NCBI GenBank assembly: GCA_030637245.1
Contig: DAOVVI010000137.1
Span: forward strand, 1 to 5,715
DNA: 5,715 bases
Direction: 5' to 3'
Source: Cyclobacteriaceae bacterium
Lineage (GTDB): Bacteria; Bacteroidota; Bacteroidia; Cytophagales; Cyclobacteriaceae
The stretch's first letter is position 1. Each line of letters opens with the position of its first letter. The translations under genes were made by a program, and so were the position numbers. Of the stretch, positions 1 through 5,715 are shown in pieces. Under the pieces are notes generated by a model. The model was not told the DNA's origin. It did no database searches and saw nothing but the letters and a program-made list of their open reading frames with translations.

Positions 1-309
<309 letters not shown>

Positions 310-353
310 CAATACAAGTGTTTATTGAACGTTACCTGTCAGTGTGCGAGAAA

Positions 354-376
354 AACAATAAAACAGCATTATTGTT
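354..376 (+). terminator. Weak AT-rich hairpin after pheS, possible terminator
   Basis: A perfect 7-bp inverted repeat AACAATA / TATTGTT (354-360 and 370-376) with a 9-base loop lies 44 bases after the pheS stop. The stem has a single G-C pair and is followed by A-rich rather than T-rich sequence, so as an intrinsic terminator it would be weak. It may be chance in AT-rich DNA. Confidence 0.2.
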
Positions 377-383
377 AAAAGAA

Positions 384-410
384 TATTAAATTGCAATAGG
401 ATATTTAATA
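384..410 (+). promoter_or_regulatory. Inverted repeat just upstream of the MNT/HEPN genes, candidate operator
   Basis: TATTAAAT (384-391) and ATTTAATA (403-410) form a perfect 8-bp inverted repeat with an 11-base spacer, so the half-sites are 19 bases apart. The repeat ends four bases before the ATG at 415. A separate 8-bp palindrome ATTGCAAT (390-397) overlaps its left arm. The location suits autoregulation of a toxin-antitoxin-like module or control of translation initiation, but the repeat consists only of A and T in a very AT-rich region, so chance is a real alternative. Confidence 0.3.
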
Positions 411-414
411 AAAT

Positions 415-735
415 ATGATTGAGACAACTAAAATAAAAGATATAGTTTTTAGGATTGCGAAAAAATTCAATCCTGATAAAATAATATTATTTGGCTCCTA
501 TGCAACAGGTAATCCGAACAATGATAGTGATTTAGATCTATTAATTATAAAAGATACAGACCTGCCTCCACAAAATAGAAGTTTTGATATACAAAAATCA
601 TTGATTGGTTCAATGATACCAATTGATATACTTGTATATACAAACAAAGAGTTTGATCGGGAAAAGGATAAAAAATATTCGTTTATAAATTCAGCAATTA
701 AAACATCAAAAATTGTTTATGAACGATCTTATTAA
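415..735 (+). CDS. Minimal nucleotidyltransferase (MNT/MntA-like), partner of HEPN protein
   Basis: This 106-residue protein belongs to the small nucleotidyltransferase family (DNA polymerase beta fold). The signature GSX10DXD is complete: G27-S28, then D39-L40-D41, with a third carboxylate at D71 in the strand PIDILV. All three metal-binding acids are therefore present, and the length suits a stand-alone MNT domain. In characterised type VII toxin-antitoxin pairs the MNT protein (MntA) is the antitoxin, transferring AMP to a tyrosine of the HEPN toxin. That role is inferred here only from family and neighbour. The ATG at 415 has only a weak upstream purine run (AGGA at 398-401, too far to be ideal). 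The next gene overlaps its last 17 bases, implying co-transcription and translational coupling. The gene is visibly AT-richer than pheS. The nucleotidyltransferase fold is very secure, the antitoxin role moderate. Confidence 0.93.
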   Translation: MIETTKIKDIVFRIAKKFNPDKIILFGSYATGNPNNDSDLDLLIIKDTDLPPQNRSFDIQKSLIGSMIPIDILVYTNKEFDREKDKKYSFINSAIKTSKIVYERSY

Positions 736-1105
736 AGATTGGATAGAAAAAGCAGACCATGATTTTGGTTCAGCCAAGTTGATATTTATACACGTTCCAG
801 ATTATTATGATACAATAGCCTTTCACTGTCAACAAGCTGCAGAAAAATATCTTAAAGCATTACTCATATACTATGAGATTGAATTTCAACGATCTCACAA
901 TCTGATTTACTTATTGGATTTATTATCGGATAAAATTGAAATATCTGAAGATATATATGATAACGCTATTCTATTGAATGGTTTTAGTGTACAAATAAGA
1001 TATCCTGATAGAAAAATTTATTTATCAAAAGATGAATTAGAAACGTCAATTAGTATAACGCAAAAGTTTAGAGAATTTACAATTAATAAAATAGGAATAA
1101 ATTAA
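719..1105 (+). CDS. HEPN-domain protein paired with the MNT nucleotidyltransferase
   Basis: This 128-residue protein has the all-helical HEPN fold (DUF86/PF05168-like group). Recognisable stretches are AFHCQQAAEKYLKALL (residues 34-49), the short RSHNL turn (58-62) and QIRYPD (92-97), all typical of small HEPN proteins encoded next to MNT genes. HEPN toxins such as HepT use an RX4-6H motif as RNase active site, and HepT carries RX4HXY with the AMPylated tyrosine. No arginine here is followed by a histidine at that spacing, and the RYPD motif stands near where the catalytic motif would be expected. The protein may thus be a non-RNase HEPN that helps the nucleotidyltransferase bind a substrate or nucleotide, not a classical toxin. 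I chose the ATG at 719. A TTG two codons upstream (713) is possible, but neither has a Shine-Dalgarno sequence. The reading frame overlaps the MNT gene by 17 bases. Confidence 0.9.
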   Translation: MNDLIKDWIEKADHDFGSAKLIFIHVPDYYDTIAFHCQQAAEKYLKALLIYYEIEFQRSHNLIYLLDLLSDKIEISEDIYDNAILLNGFSVQIRYPDRKIYLSKDELETSISITQKFREFTINKIGIN

Positions 1106-1171
1106 TCAGAAACTGGTTTGCTTATTCTGAAGATGAAATACTACCCACAAATAAGTATAAGTGCTAAAGTA

Positions 1172-1606
1172 ATGATGTACAGGACTATTTTCTTTATTCT
1201 ATTTTCAGTTTTTGCATTTTCCTCATGCAATGAAGAGACCCCTGATGAAATAATTCCTTTTGCTTTCGTCAACCAGGATTTGAATCTTAACCTGATACAA
1301 TATCAGGATTTGAGAAATTTGGGAGGATACATTTATATAGAACCAGGTGAAAGTGCTGGCTATAAAGGTATTATTGTTTATCATGAAGGAAATGGAATTT
1401 ACAGGGCTTTCGAGCGTGCATGTACCTTTGATCCTCATGCTGATTGTGATCCGATTATTGTTGATGATTCAGGTCTTTTTATGATACACAAATGTTGCAA
1501 TTCCTCATTCAGTTTTAATGGAAATCCCATGGGGGGCCCTGCGTCATTGGATCTGCTTCAGTATCAGACCTACGTTGATGGAATTTATCTGAAAATAATC
1601 AATTAA
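1172..1606 (+). CDS. Small lipoprotein with a degenerate Rieske-like fold
   Basis: This 144-residue protein starts with a lipoprotein signal peptide: MMYR, a hydrophobic stretch (residues 5-17) and the lipobox FSSC with C19 as the lipidated residue. It should therefore be anchored to a membrane facing the periplasm. The rest resembles Bacteroidota Rieske-like proteins: YRAFERACTFDP (77-88) matches cluster box I, HKCCNSSFSFNG (106-117) matches box II, and a GGPASLDLLQYQ stretch (121-132) follows as the usual GPA-plus-leucine segment. The canonical Rieske ligands CxH...CxxH are not kept. By my alignment they become C84, F86, H106 and C109, with C92 and C108 at the disulfide positions. Whether a cluster is bound is unknown. 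The start at 1172 (or the adjacent ATG at 1175) puts the signal peptide at the N-terminus. An ATG at 1133 and a TTG at 1118 would add an unlikely leader. The gene stands alone, 66 bases after the HEPN gene. Confidence 0.8.
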   Translation: MMYRTIFFILFSVFAFSSCNEETPDEIIPFAFVNQDLNLNLIQYQDLRNLGGYIYIEPGESAGYKGIIVYHEGNGIYRAFERACTFDPHADCDPIIVDDSGLFMIHKCCNSSFSFNGNPMGGPASLDLLQYQTYVDGIYLKIIN

Positions 1607-1762
1607 ATTTCCTACTGATACCTCAGGTTATATGGTTCCCAATTCAGGGTTTCCAAAGCTAAATGTCCTTCATACTTTTAGGGTCAATTTGTACGCTAAT
1701 TGCCACGATTGATATTTCAATCCCATAAATCCTAAACCTTTGAACCCAGAACCGCAATAGTT
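1607..1762. other. Convergent intergenic region without recognised genes
   Basis: These 156 bases separate the + strand lipoprotein gene from the - strand MoxR gene. The only clear structure is a small hairpin, GATTGA / TCAATC (1707-1712 and 1717-1722) with a TATT loop, lacking a T-run on either side. No tRNA-like fold, no strong bidirectional terminator and no plausible small ORF were seen. Confidence 0.6.
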
Positions 1763-2728
1763 TTATAAAAGTTGTTCTATAATATAATCAACCGTGATGC
1801 TTTCAGCTTCAGCTTTGAAGTTTCGAAGAATTCTATGTCTTAATACTGGTTTTGCAATGGATTGCACATCTTCTATATCAGGAGAGAATTTTCCATTTAT
1901 CAATGAGTTGAACTTTGCTCCGGTAATCAAATATTGAGATCCTCTTGGACCGGCGCCCCATTCCAGGTAACTATTAGCAATTTCTGCAGCTACTTCAGTG
2001 CCGGGTCTTGTTTTCTGAACCAAATTTACCGCATACTCAATTACATTATCTGCTACAGGAACCTTACTTATTAGTTTTTGAAATTCTATAATTTCTTCTT
2101 TTGAAATTACTTTACTGATCTCAGCCTGATTTGCACTAGTGGTGCTTTTTACAATTTCAATTTCCTGATCATATGTTGGGTAATCGAGAAAAATATTGAA
2201 CATAAATCTGTCTAATTGAGCTTCAGGTAGAGGATATGTTCCCTCTTGTTCTATTGGATTTTGCGTGGCCAATACAAAAAATGGCTGATCCAATTCATGG
2301 TGTTCGCCTGCAATGGTCACAGCATATTCCTGCATTGCTTCCAAAAGTGCCGATTGCGTTTTTGGAGGAGTACGATTGATCTCATCAGCTAAAATAATAT
2401 TGGCAAACACAGGACCTTTAATAAACTTAAAATTACGCTCATTATCCAGTGTTTCGGCACCAATTATATCGGATGGCATCAGGTCTGGTGTAAATTGTAT
2501 TCTATTAAATGTAATGTTTAATGCATCTGAGATGGTCTTGATTAATAACGTTTTTGCAAGGCCGGGTACACCGACAAGTAAGCTGTGACCTTTACAAAAA
2601 ATAGAAGTAAGTACGAGTTTAACCACTTCATCCTGACCAATTATTACTTTTGAAATCTCATTTTTCAGTTTTTCATAAGCTACTTTTAATGCTTCAGCAG
2701 CTTCAACTTCATTTTTAAATTCTTTCAT
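1763..2728 (-). CDS. MoxR-family AAA+ ATPase
   Basis: This complete 321-residue cytoplasmic ATPase belongs to the MoxR family, chaperone-like AAA+ proteins that help assemble or activate partner proteins, often with a von Willebrand A-domain partner. Motifs in order are Walker A GVPGLAKT (residues 53-60), Walker B ILADE with D115 and E116, sensor 1 ATQNP with N157, the family stretch QEGTYPLPEAQLDRF (161-175) with the probable arginine finger R174, and sensor 2 GPRGSQYL with R262. All ATPase residues are present and the length is normal. The ATG at 2728 lies three bases after the stop of the SurA gene, so it is the last gene of the four-gene operon, probably translated by reinitiation, since no Shine-Dalgarno sequence is visible. 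MoxR genes are often followed by DUF58 and vWA genes. Here a convergent gene follows instead, so the substrate cannot be guessed from downstream context. Linkage to foldase genes suggests a cell-envelope role, which is inference. Confidence 0.96.
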   Translation of the reverse strand: MKEFKNEVEAAEALKVAYEKLKNEISKVIIGQDEVVKLVLTSIFCKGHSLLVGVPGLAKTLLIKTISDALNITFNRIQFTPDLMPSDIIGAETLDNERNFKFIKGPVFANIILADEINRTPPKTQSALLEAMQEYAVTIAGEHHELDQPFFVLATQNPIEQEGTYPLPEAQLDRFMFNIFLDYPTYDQEIEIVKSTTSANQAEISKVISKEEIIEFQKLISKVPVADNVIEYAVNLVQKTRPGTEVAAEIANSYLEWGAGPRGSQYLITGAKFNSLINGKFSPDIEDVQSIAKPVLRHRILRNFKAEAESITVDYIIEQLL

Positions 2729-2731
2729 TCG

Positions 2732-4084
2732 TTACTGTAAAATATTACAATTATTGTATTCAGGATCAATTTCAATGAAAACCTCATGCCTTGCATCTTT
2801 GAACCAATCACTCATTTGCTTCTGTTTTTTGGCATTCAGAGCTGCCATATATATCTTTTGATAGTCGTCATCCAGGTTGGCTTGATGGGGCTTCATTTTT
2901 GATTTAAAATAAATAATCCGCAAAGCTTCTTTACCATCAGCCATTTTATACTTCAATGGGTCTGTAATGCTGCCTACCTGCATGGTGTCCATAGTAAAAA
3001 ACAATCCAGGATCCAATTCGCTTACCGAAATACGATTAGCTCCGGATCTGTCCCGGATAAAACCTCCGTTGGAAGAGGTTTCCTTATCATCTGAAAACTT
3101 TTTAGCAACTCTATCAAAAGTAATCGTATCATTTAGAAATAAATTTTTTATACTGTCAAGAAAGTGTGCTGCAATTTCAAAATCCTTTTCGGTAAACTTT
3201 GGTGCTATTAATATATGCCTTGCATTATAAATATTCCCTCTTCTATCCACCATTTGAATGATATGAAAACCAAATTCTGTTTCAACAGGCAGGGATATTT
3301 CATCATTTTTCAATTTTAATGCTGCAGCTTCAAATTCCGGTACCATCTGACCTCTTTCCACATCTCCGAGATTTCCTCCTCTTAGCTTGGACGGCCCTTC
3401 TGAGTGTCGTCCCGCCAAAACCTGAAAATCAATCCCATCATCCAAGGCTTCGCCTCTGATTTTCATTAAAAAATTTTCAATCCTTTCTTTTTCCTCAGCG
3501 CTTACAACAGGTTTTTTTACAATTTGACCAATTTCCACTTCTGTAGAAAAGTACGGCAAACTGTCTTTAGGTATATTTTTAAAAAATCTTTTTACTTCAG
3601 CTGGGGTTACAGTTATTTCTTCAGTGATCGTCATTTGCATTTTTTCAGCAACCATCTGCTCTTTTTCCTGATCTCTGAGGTCCTCCCTGATTTCCTCCAT
3701 TGATTTCCCAAAAGCTTCCTCCAATTTTTTTTGATCACCACCTGCCTGAGCAATAACTCCTTGCATCTTCATATCCAGTTGGCGATCAATTATTTCCTCT
3801 TCAACAACAACTGAGTCAATTTCAGCCTTGGCAACCATGAGTTTATTGAGTACCAAACCCTCCAATATCTGGCATTTTGTGGTATTGTAATCTCCACTAG
3901 ACTGAACCTGCAGGTATGATCTTTCCAGTTCTGATTTAAGCACGATATAATTGTCAACCTTCGCAATTATCTTATCAATCACTGTCAAATCAGATGATTG
4001 AGCTAATATGACTCCTCGAAAAAGCAGATTAAGCACAAACGCGGACAATATATTATTCCTGTTTATATATTTTAAAATCTTCAT
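2732..4084 (-). CDS. surA: SurA-type periplasmic peptidyl-prolyl isomerase/chaperone with two parvulin domains
   Basis: This 450-residue periplasmic foldase escorts unfolded outer-membrane proteins in characterised SurA systems. From the ATG at 4084 it begins MKILKYINRNN, a hydrophobic segment and a likely signal peptidase site after VILA (about residue 28). Then come an N-terminal chaperone region (about 30-160, rich in charged helices, with VDKIIAKV-like SurA_N start), parvulin domain 1 (about 175-278, with GGNLGDVERGQMVPEF and EFGFHIIQ) and parvulin domain 2 (about 285-395, opening with ARHILI and holding NGGFIRDR). The C-terminal helix includes HQANLDDDY, typical of Bacteroidota SurA. Domain 1 keeps only the distal histidine (GFH) and domain 2 only the proximal one (RHI). 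An ATG at 4096 would add MLLK. I prefer 4084 because it gives a cleaner signal peptide. Either start lies inside the preceding gene (32-base overlap from 4084), implying coupling. It is the third gene of the operon. Confidence 0.93.
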   Translation of the reverse strand: MKILKYINRNNILSAFVLNLLFRGVILAQSSDLTVIDKIIAKVDNYIVLKSELERSYLQVQSSGDYNTTKCQILEGLVLNKLMVAKAEIDSVVVEEEIIDRQLDMKMQGVIAQAGGDQKKLEEAFGKSMEEIREDLRDQEKEQMVAEKMQMTITEEITVTPAEVKRFFKNIPKDSLPYFSTEVEIGQIVKKPVVSAEEKERIENFLMKIRGEALDDGIDFQVLAGRHSEGPSKLRGGNLGDVERGQMVPEFEAAALKLKNDEISLPVETEFGFHIIQMVDRRGNIYNARHILIAPKFTEKDFEIAAHFLDSIKNLFLNDTITFDRVAKKFSDDKETSSNGGFIRDRSGANRISVSELDPGLFFTMDTMQVGSITDPLKYKMADGKEALRIIYFKSKMKPHQANLDDDYQKIYMAALNAKKQKQMSDWFKDARHEVFIEIDPEYNNCNILQ

Positions 4085-4955
4085 TTTCAATAGCATTTTT
4101 ATAAATATCCTCTTCCAGCTTTTTAGCCAGACTTACTTTTCTTTTATTAAGAATAATTTTCTGAATATCATCCCGAACAAATTCTAAAGGCGAGGTGTCG
4201 TTTTGTATTTTATATTGGGAAATCTTAAGAAAGAATATGAATTTGTCATCAGGAACTTCATGATATTTATTCCTCCTCAAAAAATCTGTTTTATTCGGAA
4301 TATCCATGAAAGGTGTATTGTTGATCACGTCTTCAAAATTTACCCAAATCGAATCATCAAGATGCACTTTTGTGCCATAACTAAATGAATAGGACTTCAG
4401 CTCTTCAATATCCTTTTCCCTGTTGGATTTGAGCAAATACCTAAATCTACCAATATTAGGTGCATCTTTACTCAATTGAATAAAATAACCCCTTATGATG
4501 TTTTGTTTTAGTTCAAAATTCTCAATGTTTTCCTGATAATACAATTCTATTTCTTCTTCCGAAATATTGACGTTTATGTTTCTGGCAATAGTATATTTTT
4601 CAAATTCATGCATCATAAGCGCGTATCTGTAATCCAGTACACGACGTTCCAACTCAACCTCATCAAAAGTCAATTGATTTTGAGCTTCGGTTATCAACAA
4701 TTGCTTTTTAATCCAACTCTTGATGTGTCTTTCCATCAAATCAATGCTGTCATTTTTTGAAATTCCAGGAGGAACTATCCCCTCAACATCCCTGGGAAAA
4801 AGATACATATCTCCAACACTAGCCAGAGGTTGTGCATCCGGTTCTGTGTCTCCATTAATTCCTTTTTTGAATTGTAAAAATTCACACGAAGTTATATAAA
4901 GAATACTAACCAGGATGATTAAGCTGTTTCTTATATAATTTTTTAATTTTATCAA
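4053..4955 (-). CDS. SurA-N-like periplasmic lipoprotein, putative chaperone without a clear parvulin active site
   Basis: This 300-residue lipoprotein has an N-terminus MIKLKNYIRN, a hydrophobic stretch and the lipobox YITSC with C24. The region from LASVGDMYLF (44-53) through about residue 150 resembles the N-terminal chaperone domain of SurA/PpiC foldases: a short beta segment, then helices with IKSWIKKQLLITEA and an EEEIELYYQENIENF segment that usually precedes a parvulin domain. Where that domain should start (RGYFIQLS, about 155-162) the HIL-type histidine is missing, and no GFH-type motif occurs later, so isomerase activity is doubtful and a holdase role is more likely. The C-terminus (about 255-300) is a charged helix. 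The start is TTG: it is the only ATG/GTG/TTG that keeps the signal peptide, the first in-frame ATG being codon 50. It overlaps the preceding gene by 50 bases and the following surA by 32 bases. The lipoprotein call is firm, the family assignment moderate. Confidence 0.82.
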   Translation of the reverse strand: MIKLKNYIRNSLIILVSILYITSCEFLQFKKGINGDTEPDAQPLASVGDMYLFPRDVEGIVPPGISKNDSIDLMERHIKSWIKKQLLITEAQNQLTFDEVELERRVLDYRYALMMHEFEKYTIARNINVNISEEEIELYYQENIENFELKQNIIRGYFIQLSKDAPNIGRFRYLLKSNREKDIEELKSYSFSYGTKVHLDDSIWVNFEDVINNTPFMDIPNKTDFLRRNKYHEVPDDKFIFFLKISQYKIQNDTSPLEFVRDDIQKIILNKRKVSLAKKLEEDIYKNAIENEDFKIYKQE

Positions 4956-5715
4956 ATGTTGTATAGTTAATTTCTACTGTATATTTACTTTTTAGCTCTT
5001 CAAGCCAGTTTTTTTCAAGATAATTTTGATAATCCGAAATAACTGATCCTTTAATATCTTTCAATTCTTTTGGTTGTTCTTCAAGAATATTACTAATCAC
5101 TACCAAATTGTAGTTGCCGTTTGTTATAGTTTCGTAAGTTCCTTTTTCCCACCCTATAGAATCAATCAACTGATTATCACCTTTTTCGAAAAGCTCCTCA
5201 GTAACCTGCAAAGTTAAGGCAGATTCCTTATTGTATAGGAATTCTAACGATTTTTTTGATTTGCTATTTAATTCCAATTGAATTTTATTTTCTTTATCAT
5301 CTAAGGTCGATTCTATAATAGACTTTACCGGTAATCCAAAATCAATAAAATATTGCTTTATATCCGTATAGAGATTGGAGGTTAAAGATTTTTTATTTGT
5401 GCGGATCGTTATGGTAGAATTATCATATTTCATGAATATATTTACCAAAGATTCCAGTGATGGGTCATTCAATACTTCCACTTCCTGTTCCGGGTCATAT
5501 TCAATTTCGATTAATTTAATTGATTCAGAATCTATGATTTTCTTTACATTCTTCAATACATTTTGATCAGTTGCAGAAACGATAACTGCATCTGCTCTTT
5601 CGCCCCAATAATAAGACTGTTGATGGTTTTGAAAATACGATTGAAGACCTGTTGTATCCTTTACAGCTTTTCCCCAAACTTTTTGATTCATAATTTCAAA
5701 AAGTAAAATCCCCTC
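4906..5715 (-). CDS. PpiC/SurA-group peptidyl-prolyl isomerase, C-terminal part (5' end outside window)
   Basis: The frame is open through the window edge: upstream of the in-frame ATG at 5691 the codons continue as EGILLFEI without a stop, joined to MNQKVWGKAVKDT. The ATG is therefore internal and 269 codons of a longer gene are visible. The stretch GILLFEIMNQKVWGKAV followed by SYYWGERADAVIVSA is typical of the region after the parvulin domains in large Bacteroidota periplasmic PPIases, so the catalytic domain or domains would lie beyond base 5715. The visible part contains two similar mixed alpha/beta stretches, one about residues 35-110 and one about 115-205 (LYTDIKQYFIDFGLPV onwards), then a charged C-terminal helix (DYQNYLEKNWLEELKSKY). 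No catalytic histidine motif is visible here. It is the first visible gene of the operon and overlaps the next gene by 50 bases. The family call rests on the pattern and the neighbours. Confidence 0.85.
   Translation of the reverse strand, partial: EGILLFEIMNQKVWGKAVKDTTGLQSYFQNHQQSYYWGERADAVIVSATDQNVLKNVKKIIDSESIKLIEIEYDPEQEVEVLNDPSLESLVNIFMKYDNSTITIRTNKKSLTSNLYTDIKQYFIDFGLPVKSIIESTLDDKENKIQLELNSKSKKSLEFLYNKESALTLQVTEELFEKGDNQLIDSIGWEKGTYETITNGNYNLVVISNILEEQPKELKDIKGSVISDYQNYLEKNWLEELKSKYTVEINYTTFDKIKKLYKKQLNHPG

Larger units (their letters stand above)
1763..5715 (-). other. Probable four-gene envelope-foldase operon
   Basis: Four same-strand genes run from the window edge to base 1763 with no room for internal promoters between coding regions: 50-base overlap, 32-base overlap (44 if the upstream surA start is used), then a 3-base gap. 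The order is large PPIase, SurA-N-like lipoprotein, SurA, MoxR ATPase. The promoter must lie upstream, outside the window. Shine-Dalgarno sequences are not evident before any of the internal starts, so translation coupling is likely. Confidence 0.8.

Noticed and set aside
1117..1150. TTTG at 1117-1120 considered as the -33 box of a Bacteroidota promoter (TTTG...TAnnTTTG) for the lipoprotein gene
   Set aside because: The matching -7 region (TACTACCC) lacks the TTTG half, so the match is not convincing.
1505..1545. Run of six G in the Rieske-like gene considered as a phase-variation tract
   Set aside because: The tract is short, the frame is intact through it, and there is no other sign of slippage control.
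1631..1711. Short + strand open frame starting at an ATG in the intergenic region (about 26 codons)
   Set aside because: No ribosome-binding site, no recognisable composition or motif, and its length is expected by chance.
1707..1722. 6-bp hairpin GATTGA/TCAATC with TATT loop in the convergent intergenic region, considered as a bidirectional terminator
   Set aside because: The stem is short and AT-rich and no T-run follows on either strand.
2313..2588. Open frames opposite the MoxR and SurA genes (also 2967-3230) considered as antisense genes
   Set aside because: They are shadows of strongly supported genes on the other strand, with no family resemblance or start signals of their own.
5689..5691. 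ATG at 5691 considered as the true start of the first - strand gene
   Set aside because: The frame continues upstream to the window edge, and the upstream residues EGILLFEI fit the family pattern, so this methionine is internal.

Overview
The window looks like chromosomal DNA from a member of the phylum Bacteroidota. The evidence is the type of PheS C-terminus, the Bacteroidota-style SurA (C-terminal HQANLDDDY stretch and split parvulin histidines), the lipoproteins with SSC/TSC lipoboxes, the AT-rich composition and the almost complete lack of Shine-Dalgarno sequences. The organism cannot be narrowed further by reading alone. No RNA gene, insertion sequence, CRISPR array or attachment site was seen.

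Left half, + strand. Bases 1-309 are the 3' end of pheS (phenylalanyl-tRNA synthetase alpha subunit), which enters from outside the window. After a 105-base gap that contains an AT-only inverted repeat comes a two-gene MNT/HEPN module (415-1105): a minimal nucleotidyltransferase of the MntA type followed, with a 17-base overlap, by a small HEPN-domain protein. This pair resembles a type VII (HepT/MntA) toxin-antitoxin system, but its HEPN protein has no RX4-6H RNase motif, so the toxin role is not secure. Next is a small secreted lipoprotein (1172-1606) that looks like a Rieske-fold protein whose iron-sulfur ligand positions have changed.

Right half, - strand, read from 5715 down to 1763. Four tightly packed genes form one probable operon. 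They are (i) the C-terminal part of a large periplasmic PPIase/chaperone of the SurA/PpiC group, cut by the window edge; (ii) a 300-residue lipoprotein with a SurA-N-like chaperone region and no recognisable parvulin active site; (iii) a complete SurA-type foldase with two parvulin domains; and (iv) a MoxR-family AAA+ ATPase. The first three genes overlap by tens of bases and the fourth starts 3 bases after the third stops. The first three presumably handle folding of outer-membrane or secreted proteins in the periplasm. The cytoplasmic MoxR ATPase is co-transcribed with them, and no DUF58/vWA partner gene follows it.

The two halves converge on a 156-base intergenic stretch (1607-1762) with no convincing terminator. 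The most interesting points are the HEPN protein without its catalytic motif, the degenerate Rieske lipoprotein, and the three-foldase plus MoxR operon with its long overlaps and a TTG start. All of these look like variants of known families, and I found no clear evidence for a wholly new system.
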